From: an uncultured Rhodospirillales bacterium
GTDB taxonomy: Bacteria; Pseudomonadota; Alphaproteobacteria; ATCC43930; CGMCC-115725
Assembly: GCA_903923205.1 (NCBI GenBank)
Contig: CAIXXC010000016.1
Span: 1-37,633 of the forward strand
Direction of reading: 5' to 3'
Length of the DNA stretch: 37,633 nt
Shown: piece by piece, positions 8,814 through 15,316 of the stretch
How the letters are laid out: the number at the start of each line of letters is the position of its first letter
How positions within the stretch are numbered: position 1 is the first letter of the stretch
Made by a program: the position numbers and the translations under genes
Notes under the pieces: model-generated
Databases searched by the model: none
What the model was told of the DNA's origin: nothing
Seen by the model: only the letters and a program-made list of their open reading frames with translations

Positions 8814-9206
8814 ATGTCGGTGGCGTCAACTTCTTGTCAATCAACCCTGTATTTTGACGGCTCCTGCTCCCTGTGCCAGGCGGAGATCGGCTATTACCGC
8901 AAGCTTGACCGGTCAGGTGCCCTTCGCTTTGTCGATGTCTCTGCAGTTGGCGCGTCGGCACCGGACGGAGTGACACGACAACAGGCCATGGAGCGGTTTC
9001 ACGTCCAGGCAGGCGATGGGCGGACCCTCTCAGGGGCGGCGGCCTTTGTCGAGGTATGGAAGCGGTTGCCGGGGTGGCAAGGGGCTGCACGCGTGGCGGC
9101 CCTGCCCGGTGTTTTGGCCGTCCTGGAATTTGGTTATCGCGCGTTTCTGCCCCTGCGTCCCATGGTCTCGCGCGTCTTTCGGCGGCTACGGCGCGGGCGG
9201 GAATAG
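8814..9206 (+). CDS. DCC family thiol-disulfide oxidoreductase-like protein
   Basis: This 130-residue protein has the hallmark of the DCC (DUF393) family: LYFDGSCSLCQAEI, giving the D15-G-S-C18-S-L-C21 motif on a thioredoxin-like fold. Members are presumed redox proteins with poorly known partners. It lies 120 bp upstream of the photolyase gene in the same direction. The tail is hydrophobic then basic (FGYRAFLPLRPMVSRVFRRLRRG), as usual in the family, and may touch the membrane. Confidence 0.88.
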   Translation: MSVASTSCQSTLYFDGSCSLCQAEIGYYRKLDRSGALRFVDVSAVGASAPDGVTRQQAMERFHVQAGDGRTLSGAAAFVEVWKRLPGWQGAARVAALPGVLAVLEFGYRAFLPLRPMVSRVFRRLRRGRE

Positions 9207-9326
9207 GCCGATGGCGCAGATGCGGCGCAAGAAATGGGCACGCGACGGGGAAAACGTGGAATACCGCTCCGACCGCTGCCGCAGCGCATCTGCGAGGGCA
9301 CCGGCTCCTGACAAACCGTCCCTGTC

Positions 9327-10862
9327 ATGACGGTCTTGAGGCTCATCCTCGGCGATCAACTGTCGCCCGATCTTTCTGCGCTGACCGGGCTCGATCCCCG
9401 GAACGATATTGTTGTGATGATGGAAGTGCGCGAGGAAAGCACCACCGTCCCGCACCACAAGCAGAAGATTGTTCTGGTGCTGTCGGCGATGCGGCACTTC
9501 GCCGAGGCACTGCGCGGGCGCGGCGTGCGCGTCGATTATGTCTTGCTCGACGATCCCGATAATACCGGCGCCTTCACGACCGAGGTGGCACGGGCAATTG
9601 CCCGGCATGACCCGAGACGGATCGTCGTGACAGAGCCGTCGGAGTGGCGTGTGCGCACACACATCGAGGGCTGGGCGTCGGTTCTCGGCATCGCGGTCGA
9701 GATCCGTGCCGATGATCGATATTTTGCCAGTCATGACCGGTTTTCGCTGTGGGCGCGGGGGCGGCGGAGCTGGCGGATGGAGCATTTCTATCGCGAGATG
9801 CGGCGGGAGCATAACCTGCTGATGGACGGCGCGGTGCCCGCGGGCGGGGAATGGAACTACGATCATGCCAACCGCAAAAGCCTGCCCGCGCGGACAATAC
9901 CCCCCGCCAGGCTGCGCTTTCCGCCCGATCCGACGACGCGGGCGGTCATGGCGCTCGTCGAGCAGCACTTCCCCGATCATTTCGGCACGCTTGATGAATT
10001 CGGCTGGCCCGTGACTCGCGCCGATGCGCTGCGCGCGCTCGATCATTTTATCGCGCAAGGACTATCGGAATTCGGCGATTACCAGGACGCCATGAAAATC
10101 GGCGCGCCGTTTCTCTACCACTCCCTGCTCGCGCCGACCCTCAATCTCGGGCTGCTCGGCCCGGCCGAGGTTTGCCGCGCGGCAGAAGCCGCCTGGCGGT
10201 CAGGGGCGGCACCGTTGAACGCGGTGGAAGGTTTCATCCGCCAGGTGCTGGGCTGGCGCGAATATGTACGGGGCGTCTATTGGAGCTTGATGCCGGATTA
10301 CGCCGCCATGAACGCGTTGCAGGCGAGCAGACGCCTGCCATCACTCTACTGGACCGGTCGAACCGATTTGCGCTGTCTGCGCGAAGCGATCGACGGCACC
10401 ATCCGCTATGCCTATTCGCATCATATCCAACGGCTGATGGTGACCGGTAACTTCGCCCTGCTGGTTGGCGTCACGCCCCACGAGATCGAGCGATGGTATC
10501 TCGCTGCCTATGCCGATGCGTTTGAATGGGCCGAGATGCCCAATACCCTCGGCATGGCCGTGTTCGCCGACGGCGGTCGGATGGCGTCGAAACCCTATGC
10601 GGCATCGGGGGCGTATATTGATCGCATGTCCGATTTCTGTGCGGGCTGCCGCTATGATGTGAAACAGAAGAGCGGCCCGGACGCCTGTCCCTTCAACTAT
10701 CTCTACTGGGCGTTTCTGATCCGCCAGAAAGACCGGCTTTCCGATAACCCCAGGATGGCGATGCCTTACCGAACCCTGGCGGGATGGTCGCCCGATCGCG
10801 CTGCGCTTGTCCTTGCCGACGCAGACGCCTTTCTGGATCAGCTGGATGATCATAAGGATTGA
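9327..10862 (+). CDS. phrB: FeS-type (6-4) photolyase / cryptochrome-like protein
   Basis: This 511-residue protein belongs to the FeS-BCP branch of the photolyase/cryptochrome family, which uses FAD and light to repair (6-4) photoproducts. The N-terminus (LRLILGDQLSPDLSAL) is the lumazine-binding Rossmann domain. The C-terminal helical domain holds the FAD site, with the signature ALLVGVTPHEIERWY and an MPNTLGMAVFADGG stretch. Four cysteines positioned to bind the [4Fe-4S] cluster are at 350, 438, 441 and 454 (CAGC then C), the same numbers I recall for Agrobacterium PhrB. The ATG at 9327 begins the family-typical N-terminus. It is downstream of a DCC gene and upstream of the tRNA-Val element boundary. 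Confidence 0.93.
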   Translation: MTVLRLILGDQLSPDLSALTGLDPRNDIVVMMEVREESTTVPHHKQKIVLVLSAMRHFAEALRGRGVRVDYVLLDDPDNTGAFTTEVARAIARHDPRRIVVTEPSEWRVRTHIEGWASVLGIAVEIRADDRYFASHDRFSLWARGRRSWRMEHFYREMRREHNLLMDGAVPAGGEWNYDHANRKSLPARTIPPARLRFPPDPTTRAVMALVEQHFPDHFGTLDEFGWPVTRADALRALDHFIAQGLSEFGDYQDAMKIGAPFLYHSLLAPTLNLGLLGPAEVCRAAEAAWRSGAAPLNAVEGFIRQVLGWREYVRGVYWSLMPDYAAMNALQASRRLPSLYWTGRTDLRCLREAIDGTIRYAYSHHIQRLMVTGNFALLVGVTPHEIERWYLAAYADAFEWAEMPNTLGMAVFADGGRMASKPYAASGAYIDRMSDFCAGCRYDVKQKSGPDACPFNYLYWAFLIRQKDRLSDNPRMAMPYRTLAGWSPDRAALVLADADAFLDQLDDHKD

Positions 10863-10962
10863 TGAGGTAGCACCGCGACAAACGACACTCCTTCCATTCC
10901 CCTCGTCGGGCGAAACGCGGCCTCGAAGTCGATCTTCTAAGCTTTTGGTAACAGGGGAAAGT

Positions 10963-11011
10963 TTGGTGGGCGCGAGAGGGATCGAACCTCCGACCACTAC
11001 GATGTCAACGT
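10963..11011. repeat. Left attachment repeat (displaced tRNA-Val 3' half)
   Basis: This 49-bp sequence is identical to 14954-15002 and comprises the 3' half of tRNA-Val from the anticodon region to CCA, minus-strand sense. Beyond 11011 similarity stops, so no complete tRNA can form here. It marks the host-element junction; host flank lies to the left. Confidence 0.92.
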
Positions 11012-11103
11012 CGTTCTTATTTCCTAACTCGTTGTATCTGTTCAACTCTGGTAGATTCGAGTGCAATTAATTGCCTAGGGATTCCCTCAATCTCGACCTA
11101 GTA

Positions 11104-11133
11104 GCTGTCTACAATCTGTCTATTAGACAGATT
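11104..11133. repeat. Left-end integrase arm-type repeats, inverted
   Basis: A degenerate copy ending CTGTCTA (11105-11111) is followed by CAATCTGTCTA at 11112-11122, and then its inverse TAGACAGATT at 11124-11133 after one base. The 10-bp inverted repeat ends on the integrase stop codon. The same 11-mer appears twice near the right end, so these look like arm-type recognition sites; a terminator hairpin is a second possibility. Confidence 0.65.
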
Positions 11134-12197
11134 CATTTTGAGACCCTGGTTCTGCCGAACGCACCCTTCATCTCACGTTGGTAGTCGGGGTGGTGCTTTG
11201 CGTAAGTGCTGTCGAGGATCTTCGGGCTCATGCCGAGAAAGCCACTGACCTGATAGGCGTCGTGGCCGGCGTTCATCAGCCAAGTGGCCGCCGTATAGCG
11301 CAGCGTGTGCGGCGTGACATGCTTGTCGAGACCGGCTTCCCGAACCACCCGGCCAAAGCCTGTCTTGACCGACGTCGTGATGGGTTTGCCATTCCACTCG
11401 ATAACCGCCCTCTTCGAGATCCCAAGACGGTGCCATCGGCGGAGATGGTGCAGCAGCCGATCTGGGATCCGCGCGGGAGGCTGCCGCTTGTTCGTCTCCG
11501 TCTTACCCTCTCGGAGCCGGTGGAAGATCCCCTTTTCCAGGTCGATCCAGCCCATGCCGGGCGTCTTCACGAACGACGCTCCCAGCACCGCATCAAGGCG
11601 GGTCCCGGTGTAAAGCGCGAGCAGAATGAAGCGTGCGATGTGGCGAGTGGTGAAGCGTCTGGTCGGCCGAACCTCGGCACAGCCCGGAGTGCGCGACACC
11701 TTCTGCACCTCGCGCAGCCGCCATGCCGTCCACAAGAGCTTTGCGACCTCGTCGGGCTCCAGGAAAACGTCTCGGGCCTTTCCCTTGGGAGGTGTGTAGA
11801 CCTCGACGACGGCGTTACAGAGACCCTAACGGCGGTGGTAGTTGATCGCCGCTCGAAGGTCTTCCAACTCGCGTCGCGCCGTCGCCACTGTAACAGCCCT
11901 GGCTGACTCGTCGTTCATTGCTCGAATGGTTACCCGGACCTTCTGCTTGGTACGCCACGTCACGTAGTCCCGGCAGGTTTTGCCGTTAACGTCAGCGAGG
12001 GTCTTGTCGCCCCACCACTCACCAAGGGTCGCGATCCGATACGTTGCCACAGCTTCAGAGGGGAGCCCCTTAATCTGCTCGGTCATATATAAGACCAGCG
12101 CCTCGGCGATCCGGTTAGTAGCTGGTGATCCTGCGCGACGACGCAGCCAAGAGCGAAAGCTCCAGGCCCCATCTATCTTGCACTTAATTGCAATATC
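11133..12197 (-). pseudogene. Tyrosine site-specific integrase, interrupted by amber codon
   Basis: The frame encodes a phage-type tyrosine recombinase. A SAM-like core-binding region (RIAEALVLYMTEQ through CRDYV) precedes a catalytic domain with LYTGTRLDAV (catalytic Arg), HTLRYTAATWL (His-x-x-Arg) and a final TYAKHHPDY bearing the nucleophilic Tyr. An in-frame TAG at 11826-11828 separates the two domains after INYHRR; the frame continues on both sides without shift, so one base change explains it. Upstream, protein-like sequence extends past the ATG at 12086 to an in-frame TGA at 12198-12200, with no ordinary start codon between. The original N-terminus is therefore also lost or altered. 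It should have driven insertion into tRNA-Val. Confidence 0.85.
12179..12194. repeat. 16-bp inverted repeat, left copy
   Basis: TGCACTTAATTGCAAT is the exact reverse complement of 13826-13841. The pair flanks the fic gene and its control region. A related palindrome, GCAATTAATTGC, lies at 11063-11074 near the left end. Possible binding site for an element-encoded protein; role unknown. Confidence 0.7.
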
Positions 12198-12291
12198 TCA
12201 CTGGACAGATAGCTGTAAGGGTACGCTTGGGAGCGTTAAGTAGGCGGCTAGAGTTATCGTCCCAGGATCCTGCGGCGCTCTTCAACCCCGC

Positions 12292-12321
12292 GCCGTTCCT
12301 TAAAGCAATTAAGGAACCGGC
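12292..12321. other. Strong imperfect hairpin
   Basis: GTTCCTTAA (12295-12303) pairs with TTAAGGAAC (12309-12317) across a 5-base loop. GCC (12292-12294) extends the stem by pairing with GGC (12319-12321) past a one-base bulge. No T-run follows on the plus strand, so a terminator is not clearly indicated. Confidence 0.6.
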
Positions 12322-12338
12322 ACCACGATACGGCTTCA

Positions 12339-12540
12339 GATCGGCCAAGTAACCGGCCAATTCTCCGAATCTATCGAGAATAACATCTCTATTTCAGTAG
12401 GTTAGGACGCCCCAATAAGCGGCCAGATGCGGGAAAGACGCATCCCGCGAAGGATCGGCCAAAAGATCGGCCAAACTGACTAGATAGACTCGGTTTACTC
12501 GTTTAAGATCATACAATTATAAAATTCATAGATCGGCCAA
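12339..12540. promoter_or_regulatory. GATCGGCCAA box array upstream of fic
   Basis: Four perfect GATCGGCCAA boxes (12339-12348, 12453-12462, 12465-12474, 12531-12540) and one variant (ACCGGCCAA, 12352-12360) lie in 202 bp. The GGCCAA cores form two tandem pairs with the same 12-bp period (12343/12355 and 12457/12469). A last single box ends three bases before the fic start codon. A further GATGGCCAA sits at 13842-13850, ahead of the EEP gene. The arrangement suggests operator sites for a regulator, possibly the Fic protein's own C-terminal DNA-binding domain. Confidence 0.75.
12494..12523 (+). promoter_or_regulatory. Candidate fic promoter
   Basis: TTTACT (12494-12499) and TATAAA (12518-12523) are 18 bp apart and could be -35 and -10 elements. 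Transcription would start near 12530, at the box just before the GTG, giving a leader of about 14 bases with no Shine-Dalgarno sequence. This is a by-eye assignment. Confidence 0.4.
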
Positions 12541-12543
12541 ACC

Positions 12544-13737
12544 GTGAACATCGAACCCGTTGAACGGATCGAGCCCGCAAGACTTGAAACTATCCCCGAA
12601 GCCATCTCAGACGTAGTGGCGGAACTCGCGGCCACGACCGCTACGCTGGGGAAATCACTTCACCCCCGGACCGCGTCCAATCTCGCCGGCCTCGTTCGGA
12701 TCATGAACAGCTACTACAGCAACCTGATTGAGGGGCATCACACTCGCCCGAAGGACATTGAACGCGCGCTCGTCGGGAACCTAGACGACGACAAAGAGCG
12801 CCGCAACCTTCAGGTCGAAGCGGCTGCGCATGTCCGTGTCCAGGAGCAAGTCGATCGTTTAGCTCTGGAAGGAAAACTTCCGGAGCCAGCCTCACGCGAG
12901 TTCATCCTCTGGCTTCATCGTGAGTTCTATAAGGGTGCCGCTCCCGAGATGCTGACCTTGCAGGTTGGTGAGTTGGAAGTCAGTATGACCCCTGGCACTT
13001 GGCGCGCGCTGCCGGAACACGATGTGACCGTCGGTCGTCATCAGCCACCTTCCAGCGATCGCGTCGCCGACTTCATGCGCTATTTTGAGGACCGGTATCG
13101 ACTAGAGCCGCTTGGGAAGTCATCGCGCATTGTTGCTATGGCTGCTGCCCATCATCGCTTTAATTTCATCCACCCCTTCCCCGACGGCAACGGGCGGGTC
13201 AGCCGCCTGATGAGCCATGCCATGGGACACATAGCCGGAGTAGGCGCGCACGGCCTCTGGTCGGTCTCCAGGGGGCTGGCACGCGGCTTGGAGAGCCGTG
13301 GCGACTACAAGGGCATGATGGATCACGCCGACATGCCTCGTCAGGGTGACCTGGATGGTCGTGGCAACCTCTCGACTCGTGCGCTGATCGAGTTCGTTCT
13401 GTGGTTCCTGAGAGTCTGCCTGGACCAGGTCAACTTCATGTCAGACCTTCTCTCAATCGACACACTGTCGCGCCGGTTCGGTAACTACGTCCGGCACAGC
13501 AACACACTAAAGCCGGAGGCCCTTAGGTTATTGGAAGAGGCACTGATCCGCGGGGAGTTCGAGCGCGGTGACGTGCCCCGCATCACTGGGCTACCGGAGC
13601 GCACAGCGCGCAGGGTCTTCAATGACGTGATTGATGCAGGCCTGCTGGCATCGGACACGCCGAAGGGGCCTGTATCGCTCCGCTTCCCCGTGGACACCCT
13701 TGATACGCTTTTCCCTAGGCTGTTCCCGGAAAGTTGA
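12544..13737 (+). CDS. Fic family AMPylator-type protein with C-terminal winged helix
   Basis: This 397-residue Fic protein carries the complete active-site motif [12 protein letters not shown] (His210 catalytic). Such enzymes transfer AMP, or another nucleotide-derived group, to a hydroxyl side chain of a target protein. An inhibitory-helix motif S59-N-L-I-E63-G is present upstream of the Fic core, which places it in the autoinhibited class II (N-terminal) group. After the core, residues from about 325 on ([27 protein letters not shown]) look like a winged helix-turn-helix, as in many stand-alone Fic proteins. The start is GTG at 12544 with no ribosome-binding site, directly behind a GATCGGCCAA box. 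It is cargo of the tRNA-Val element; target and trigger are unknown. Confidence 0.92.
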   Translation: MNIEPVERIEPARLETIPEAISDVVAELAATTATLGKSLHPRTASNLAGLVRIMNSYYSNLIEGHHTRPKDIERALVGNLDDDKERRNLQVEAAAHVRVQEQVDRLALEGKLPEPASREFILWLHREFYKGAAPEMLTLQVGELEVSMTPGTWRALPEHDVTVGRHQPPSSDRVADFMRYFEDRYRLEPLGKSSRIVAMAAAHHRFNFIHPFPDGNGRVSRLMSHAMGHIAGVGAHGLWSVSRGLARGLESRGDYKGMMDHADMPRQGDLDGRGNLSTRALIEFVLWFLRVCLDQVNFMSDLLSIDTLSRRFGNYVRHSNTLKPEALRLLEEALIRGEFERGDVPRITGLPERTARRVFNDVIDAGLLASDTPKGPVSLRFPVDTLDTLFPRLFPES

Positions 13738-13810
13738 GCAGCCGAGGTTGGAGGGTTACGCTGTGCGGGCTGGTCAGCCCGATGGCGGCAAGCGGTCTCT
13801 ATACAGGTCC

Positions 13811-13850
13811 AATTGCAATGGCTAAATTGCAATTAAGTGCAGATGGCCAA
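13811..13850. repeat. AATTGCAAT repeats and right copy of 16-bp inverted repeat
   Basis: AATTGCAAT occurs at 13811-13819 and again at 13825-13833, 14 bp apart; its core ATTGCAAT is self-complementary. ATTGCAATTAAGTGCA at 13826-13841 is the exact inverse of 12179-12194. GATGGCCAA follows at 13842-13850, a variant of the fic box. The cluster sits in the 238-bp gap before the EEP gene and probably contains its control sites. Confidence 0.6.
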
Positions 13851-13975
13851 TTAAGCCCAGCATGTTCATCAAGAACCAATCCCGCTAACGTCCTATCCAG
13901 GCGGCCCAATCTCCAGGGCCGTTCGCATCGCCAACCGCTGATCGTGCTGGCACCTTCCCAAGATTGACATTAAAA

Positions 13976-14746
13976 ATGAACCAGGCGTCCCTCCGGCTCG
14001 TCTCGTGGAATTGCCACATGAAGTTCCACAGCAAGTGGGAAGATCTGCAAAAGCTTCGCCCCGACATTTCAATCGTACAGGAGTGTGCATCTCCATCTGT
14101 GTTGGCGAGACGAAATTTAAGTCTTGATCCAACGCAATGCCTTTGGATCAACAAGGCTGACGCAACGACAGAGGACAAGGGTCTCGGCGTCTTTGCCTCC
14201 GACGGCGTGAAGATTCGGGTTGCGGCCTGCTGGTCAGAAATCAGACGCCGATGGGATGACGACCCCTCGCGTCTAGACGTGCTGCTTCCGTTCGAGATCG
14301 TTTACCCCCGGCGCTTAAACGTCCTAGCTGTATGGTCGTTCAACAACCGGACTCGGTTAGGGAAGAAGACCATGCGGGGGCCGGTCCTCGTCGCAATCGA
14401 CGAACTCGGTAACTGGCTAACGGAGGCCCCCTCGTTGGTGATCGGCGACTTCAATAACCATCGACGCTGGGACACTTCGCGCGACCTGAACAACTTCGCC
14501 CATCACCTGACCGCGTTCGACGAGATTGGGTTCAAGAGCGCCTATCATAGCCTCAATGATATCGGGCACGATGAAGAGCCGGATCAAACCCATCTCTGGC
14601 GCGCTGGCAAGAGTTACCACATCGACTACGCATTCGGCGCTGCTGGCCTGCTTGAAGGCGCTTCATGCCGAGTGGAGCCTTTGGAACGCTGGTGTGGCAA
14701 GGGCGGCTTATCCGACCACTCGCCCTTGGTTCTCGACCTTCTCTAA
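13976..14746 (+). CDS. Endonuclease/exonuclease/phosphatase (EEP) superfamily protein
   Basis: This 256-residue single-domain protein has the catalytic signatures of the DNase I-like EEP superfamily: VSWNC (Asn12), IVQEC (metal-binding Glu36), IGDFNNH (Asp158, Asn160), HIDYAF, and the terminal LSDHSPLVL (Asp247, His248). Members hydrolyse phosphodiester bonds in DNA, RNA, lipids or protein-nucleotide adducts; the substrate here cannot be told. No signal peptide is visible, so it should act in the cytoplasm. The ATG at 13976 is preferred over a TTG four codons upstream; neither has a clear ribosome-binding site. It is the second cargo gene of the element, co-directional with fic but separated by a 238-bp repeat-bearing gap, so it is perhaps independently transcribed. 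Confidence 0.88.
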   Translation: MNQASLRLVSWNCHMKFHSKWEDLQKLRPDISIVQECASPSVLARRNLSLDPTQCLWINKADATTEDKGLGVFASDGVKIRVAACWSEIRRRWDDDPSRLDVLLPFEIVYPRRLNVLAVWSFNNRTRLGKKTMRGPVLVAIDELGNWLTEAPSLVIGDFNNHRRWDTSRDLNNFAHHLTAFDEIGFKSAYHSLNDIGHDEEPDQTHLWRAGKSYHIDYAFGAAGLLEGASCRVEPLERWCGKGGLSDHSPLVLDLL

Positions 14747-14863
14747 CGGGCTTAAGACACGCCGCATAGGGTTCGAGAGAAGGTCGGTGCGCTCCGCGAT
14801 CTCAGCATGATGACGGCGGTCGCGCGGAGTTCATCGGTGCCGCCGACCAGCATGTCCTGGACC

Positions 14864-14886
14864 CAATCTGTCTATCAATCTGTCTA
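14864..14886. repeat. Right-end integrase arm-type direct repeats
   Basis: CAATCTGTCTA occurs at 14864-14874 and 14876-14886, with a 12-bp period. The same 11-mer is found at 11112-11122 near the other end of the element. The location just inside both attachment repeats fits arm-type integrase or excisionase binding sites. Nothing else is seen in the gap 14747-14953. Confidence 0.7.
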
Positions 14887-14953
14887 GAATTGCATGAGAA
14901 TGCCAGATTGACCCGAAGGCCATCTGCTAATCTCTTGATCTTAATGGGGAAAA

Positions 14954-15002
14954 TTGGTGGGCGCGAGAGGGATCGAACCTCCGACCACTACGATGTCAAC
15001 GT
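14954..15002. repeat. Right attachment repeat inside tRNA-Val
   Basis: This 49-bp sequence is identical to 10963-11011 and overlaps the 3' half of tRNA-Val plus one flanking base. The integrase crossover probably lies within it, perhaps in the anticodon stem-loop; the exact crossover cannot be located from identical repeats. Confidence 0.92.
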
Positions 15003-15029
15003 AGTGCTCTACCGCTGAGCTACACGCCC
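14955..15029 (-). tRNA. tRNA-Val (GAC)
   Basis: The minus strand folds as a standard cloverleaf: 7-bp acceptor GGGCGTG/CGCGCCC with encoded ACCA, D-arm GCTC..GAGC, anticodon stem CTACG/CGTAG with loop TTGACAT (anticodon GAC), and a T-arm with GGTTCGATCC. It is intact even though it is the integration target: its 3' half is supplied by the element, and the original 3' half is displaced to 10963. Confidence 0.96.
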
Positions 15030-15165
15030 GCCGTGACTGCTTACCTCGGACCTGAACCGCAAGCCCAATCCGGAGCGGTGAGGTAGCGAATTTCATCGCC
15101 TGACGCAAGCCTGTCGTCTAGCCGGTCTCTCGCCCCGCCTGAGCGGATACAAGGATCGCGGCTTT

Positions 15166-15242
15166 TGGTCGGAGTGAGAGGATTCGAACCTCCGGCCCCT
15201 AGCTCCCGAAGCTAGTGCTCTACCAGGCTGAGCTACACTCCG
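15166..15242 (-). tRNA. tRNA-Pro (CGG)
   Basis: The minus strand gives acceptor CGGAGTG/CACTCCG with encoded ACCA, anticodon stem CTAGC/GCTAG and loop TTCGGGA, anticodon CGG. It lies upstream of tRNA-Val in the same direction, with 136 bp between them; separate or joint transcription cannot be decided. Confidence 0.96.
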
Positions 15243-15316
15243 TCCGCCGAGGTGCGACCTTATAAAGACCATCCCCCGGACTGACAACCATTATCTGACC
15301 CACGCCGAACCGGTCG

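Larger units (their letters stand above)
12201..12543. other. Regulatory intergenic region between integrase and fic
   Basis: This stretch of about 340 bp has no gene I can support. It contains a bulged 12-bp hairpin (12292-12321), a smaller hairpin (12426-12444, stem GATGCG/CGCATC), an array of GATCGGCCAA-like boxes and a candidate fic promoter. It is the only space from which both the leftward integrase and the rightward fic gene could be controlled. Confidence 0.75.
10963..15002. mobile_element. Small integrative element in tRNA-Val(GAC)
   Basis: Perfect 49-bp direct repeats at 10963-11011 and 14954-15002 bound about 4.0 kb. The right copy is part of an intact tRNA-Val gene; the left copy is only its 3' half (anticodon stem-loop to CCA), as left by integrase insertion into a tRNA. 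A tyrosine integrase lies 122 bp inside the left repeat and reads toward it. The interior holds a Fic gene and an EEP-family gene, plus repeats near both ends. There are no replication, transfer or phage structural genes. The integrase is disrupted, so the element is probably stranded. Confidence 0.9.

Noticed and set aside
10963-11040. A second tRNA-Val gene
   Set aside because: Only the 3' half is present. Past 11011 the sequence cannot form the 5' acceptor, D-arm or complete anticodon stem.
11826-11828. Programmed read-through or a non-standard amino acid at the integrase TAG
   Set aside because: No supporting context is visible, and the loss of a normal N-terminal start fits simple decay better.
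12544-13737. Classical two-component FicT/FicA toxin-antitoxin module
   Set aside because: No small antitoxin gene is adjacent, and the inhibitory motif is already inside the Fic protein.
13964-13969. TTGACA as a -35 promoter element for the EEP gene
   Set aside because: It lies only 6 bases before the ATG, so transcription from it would start inside the gene.
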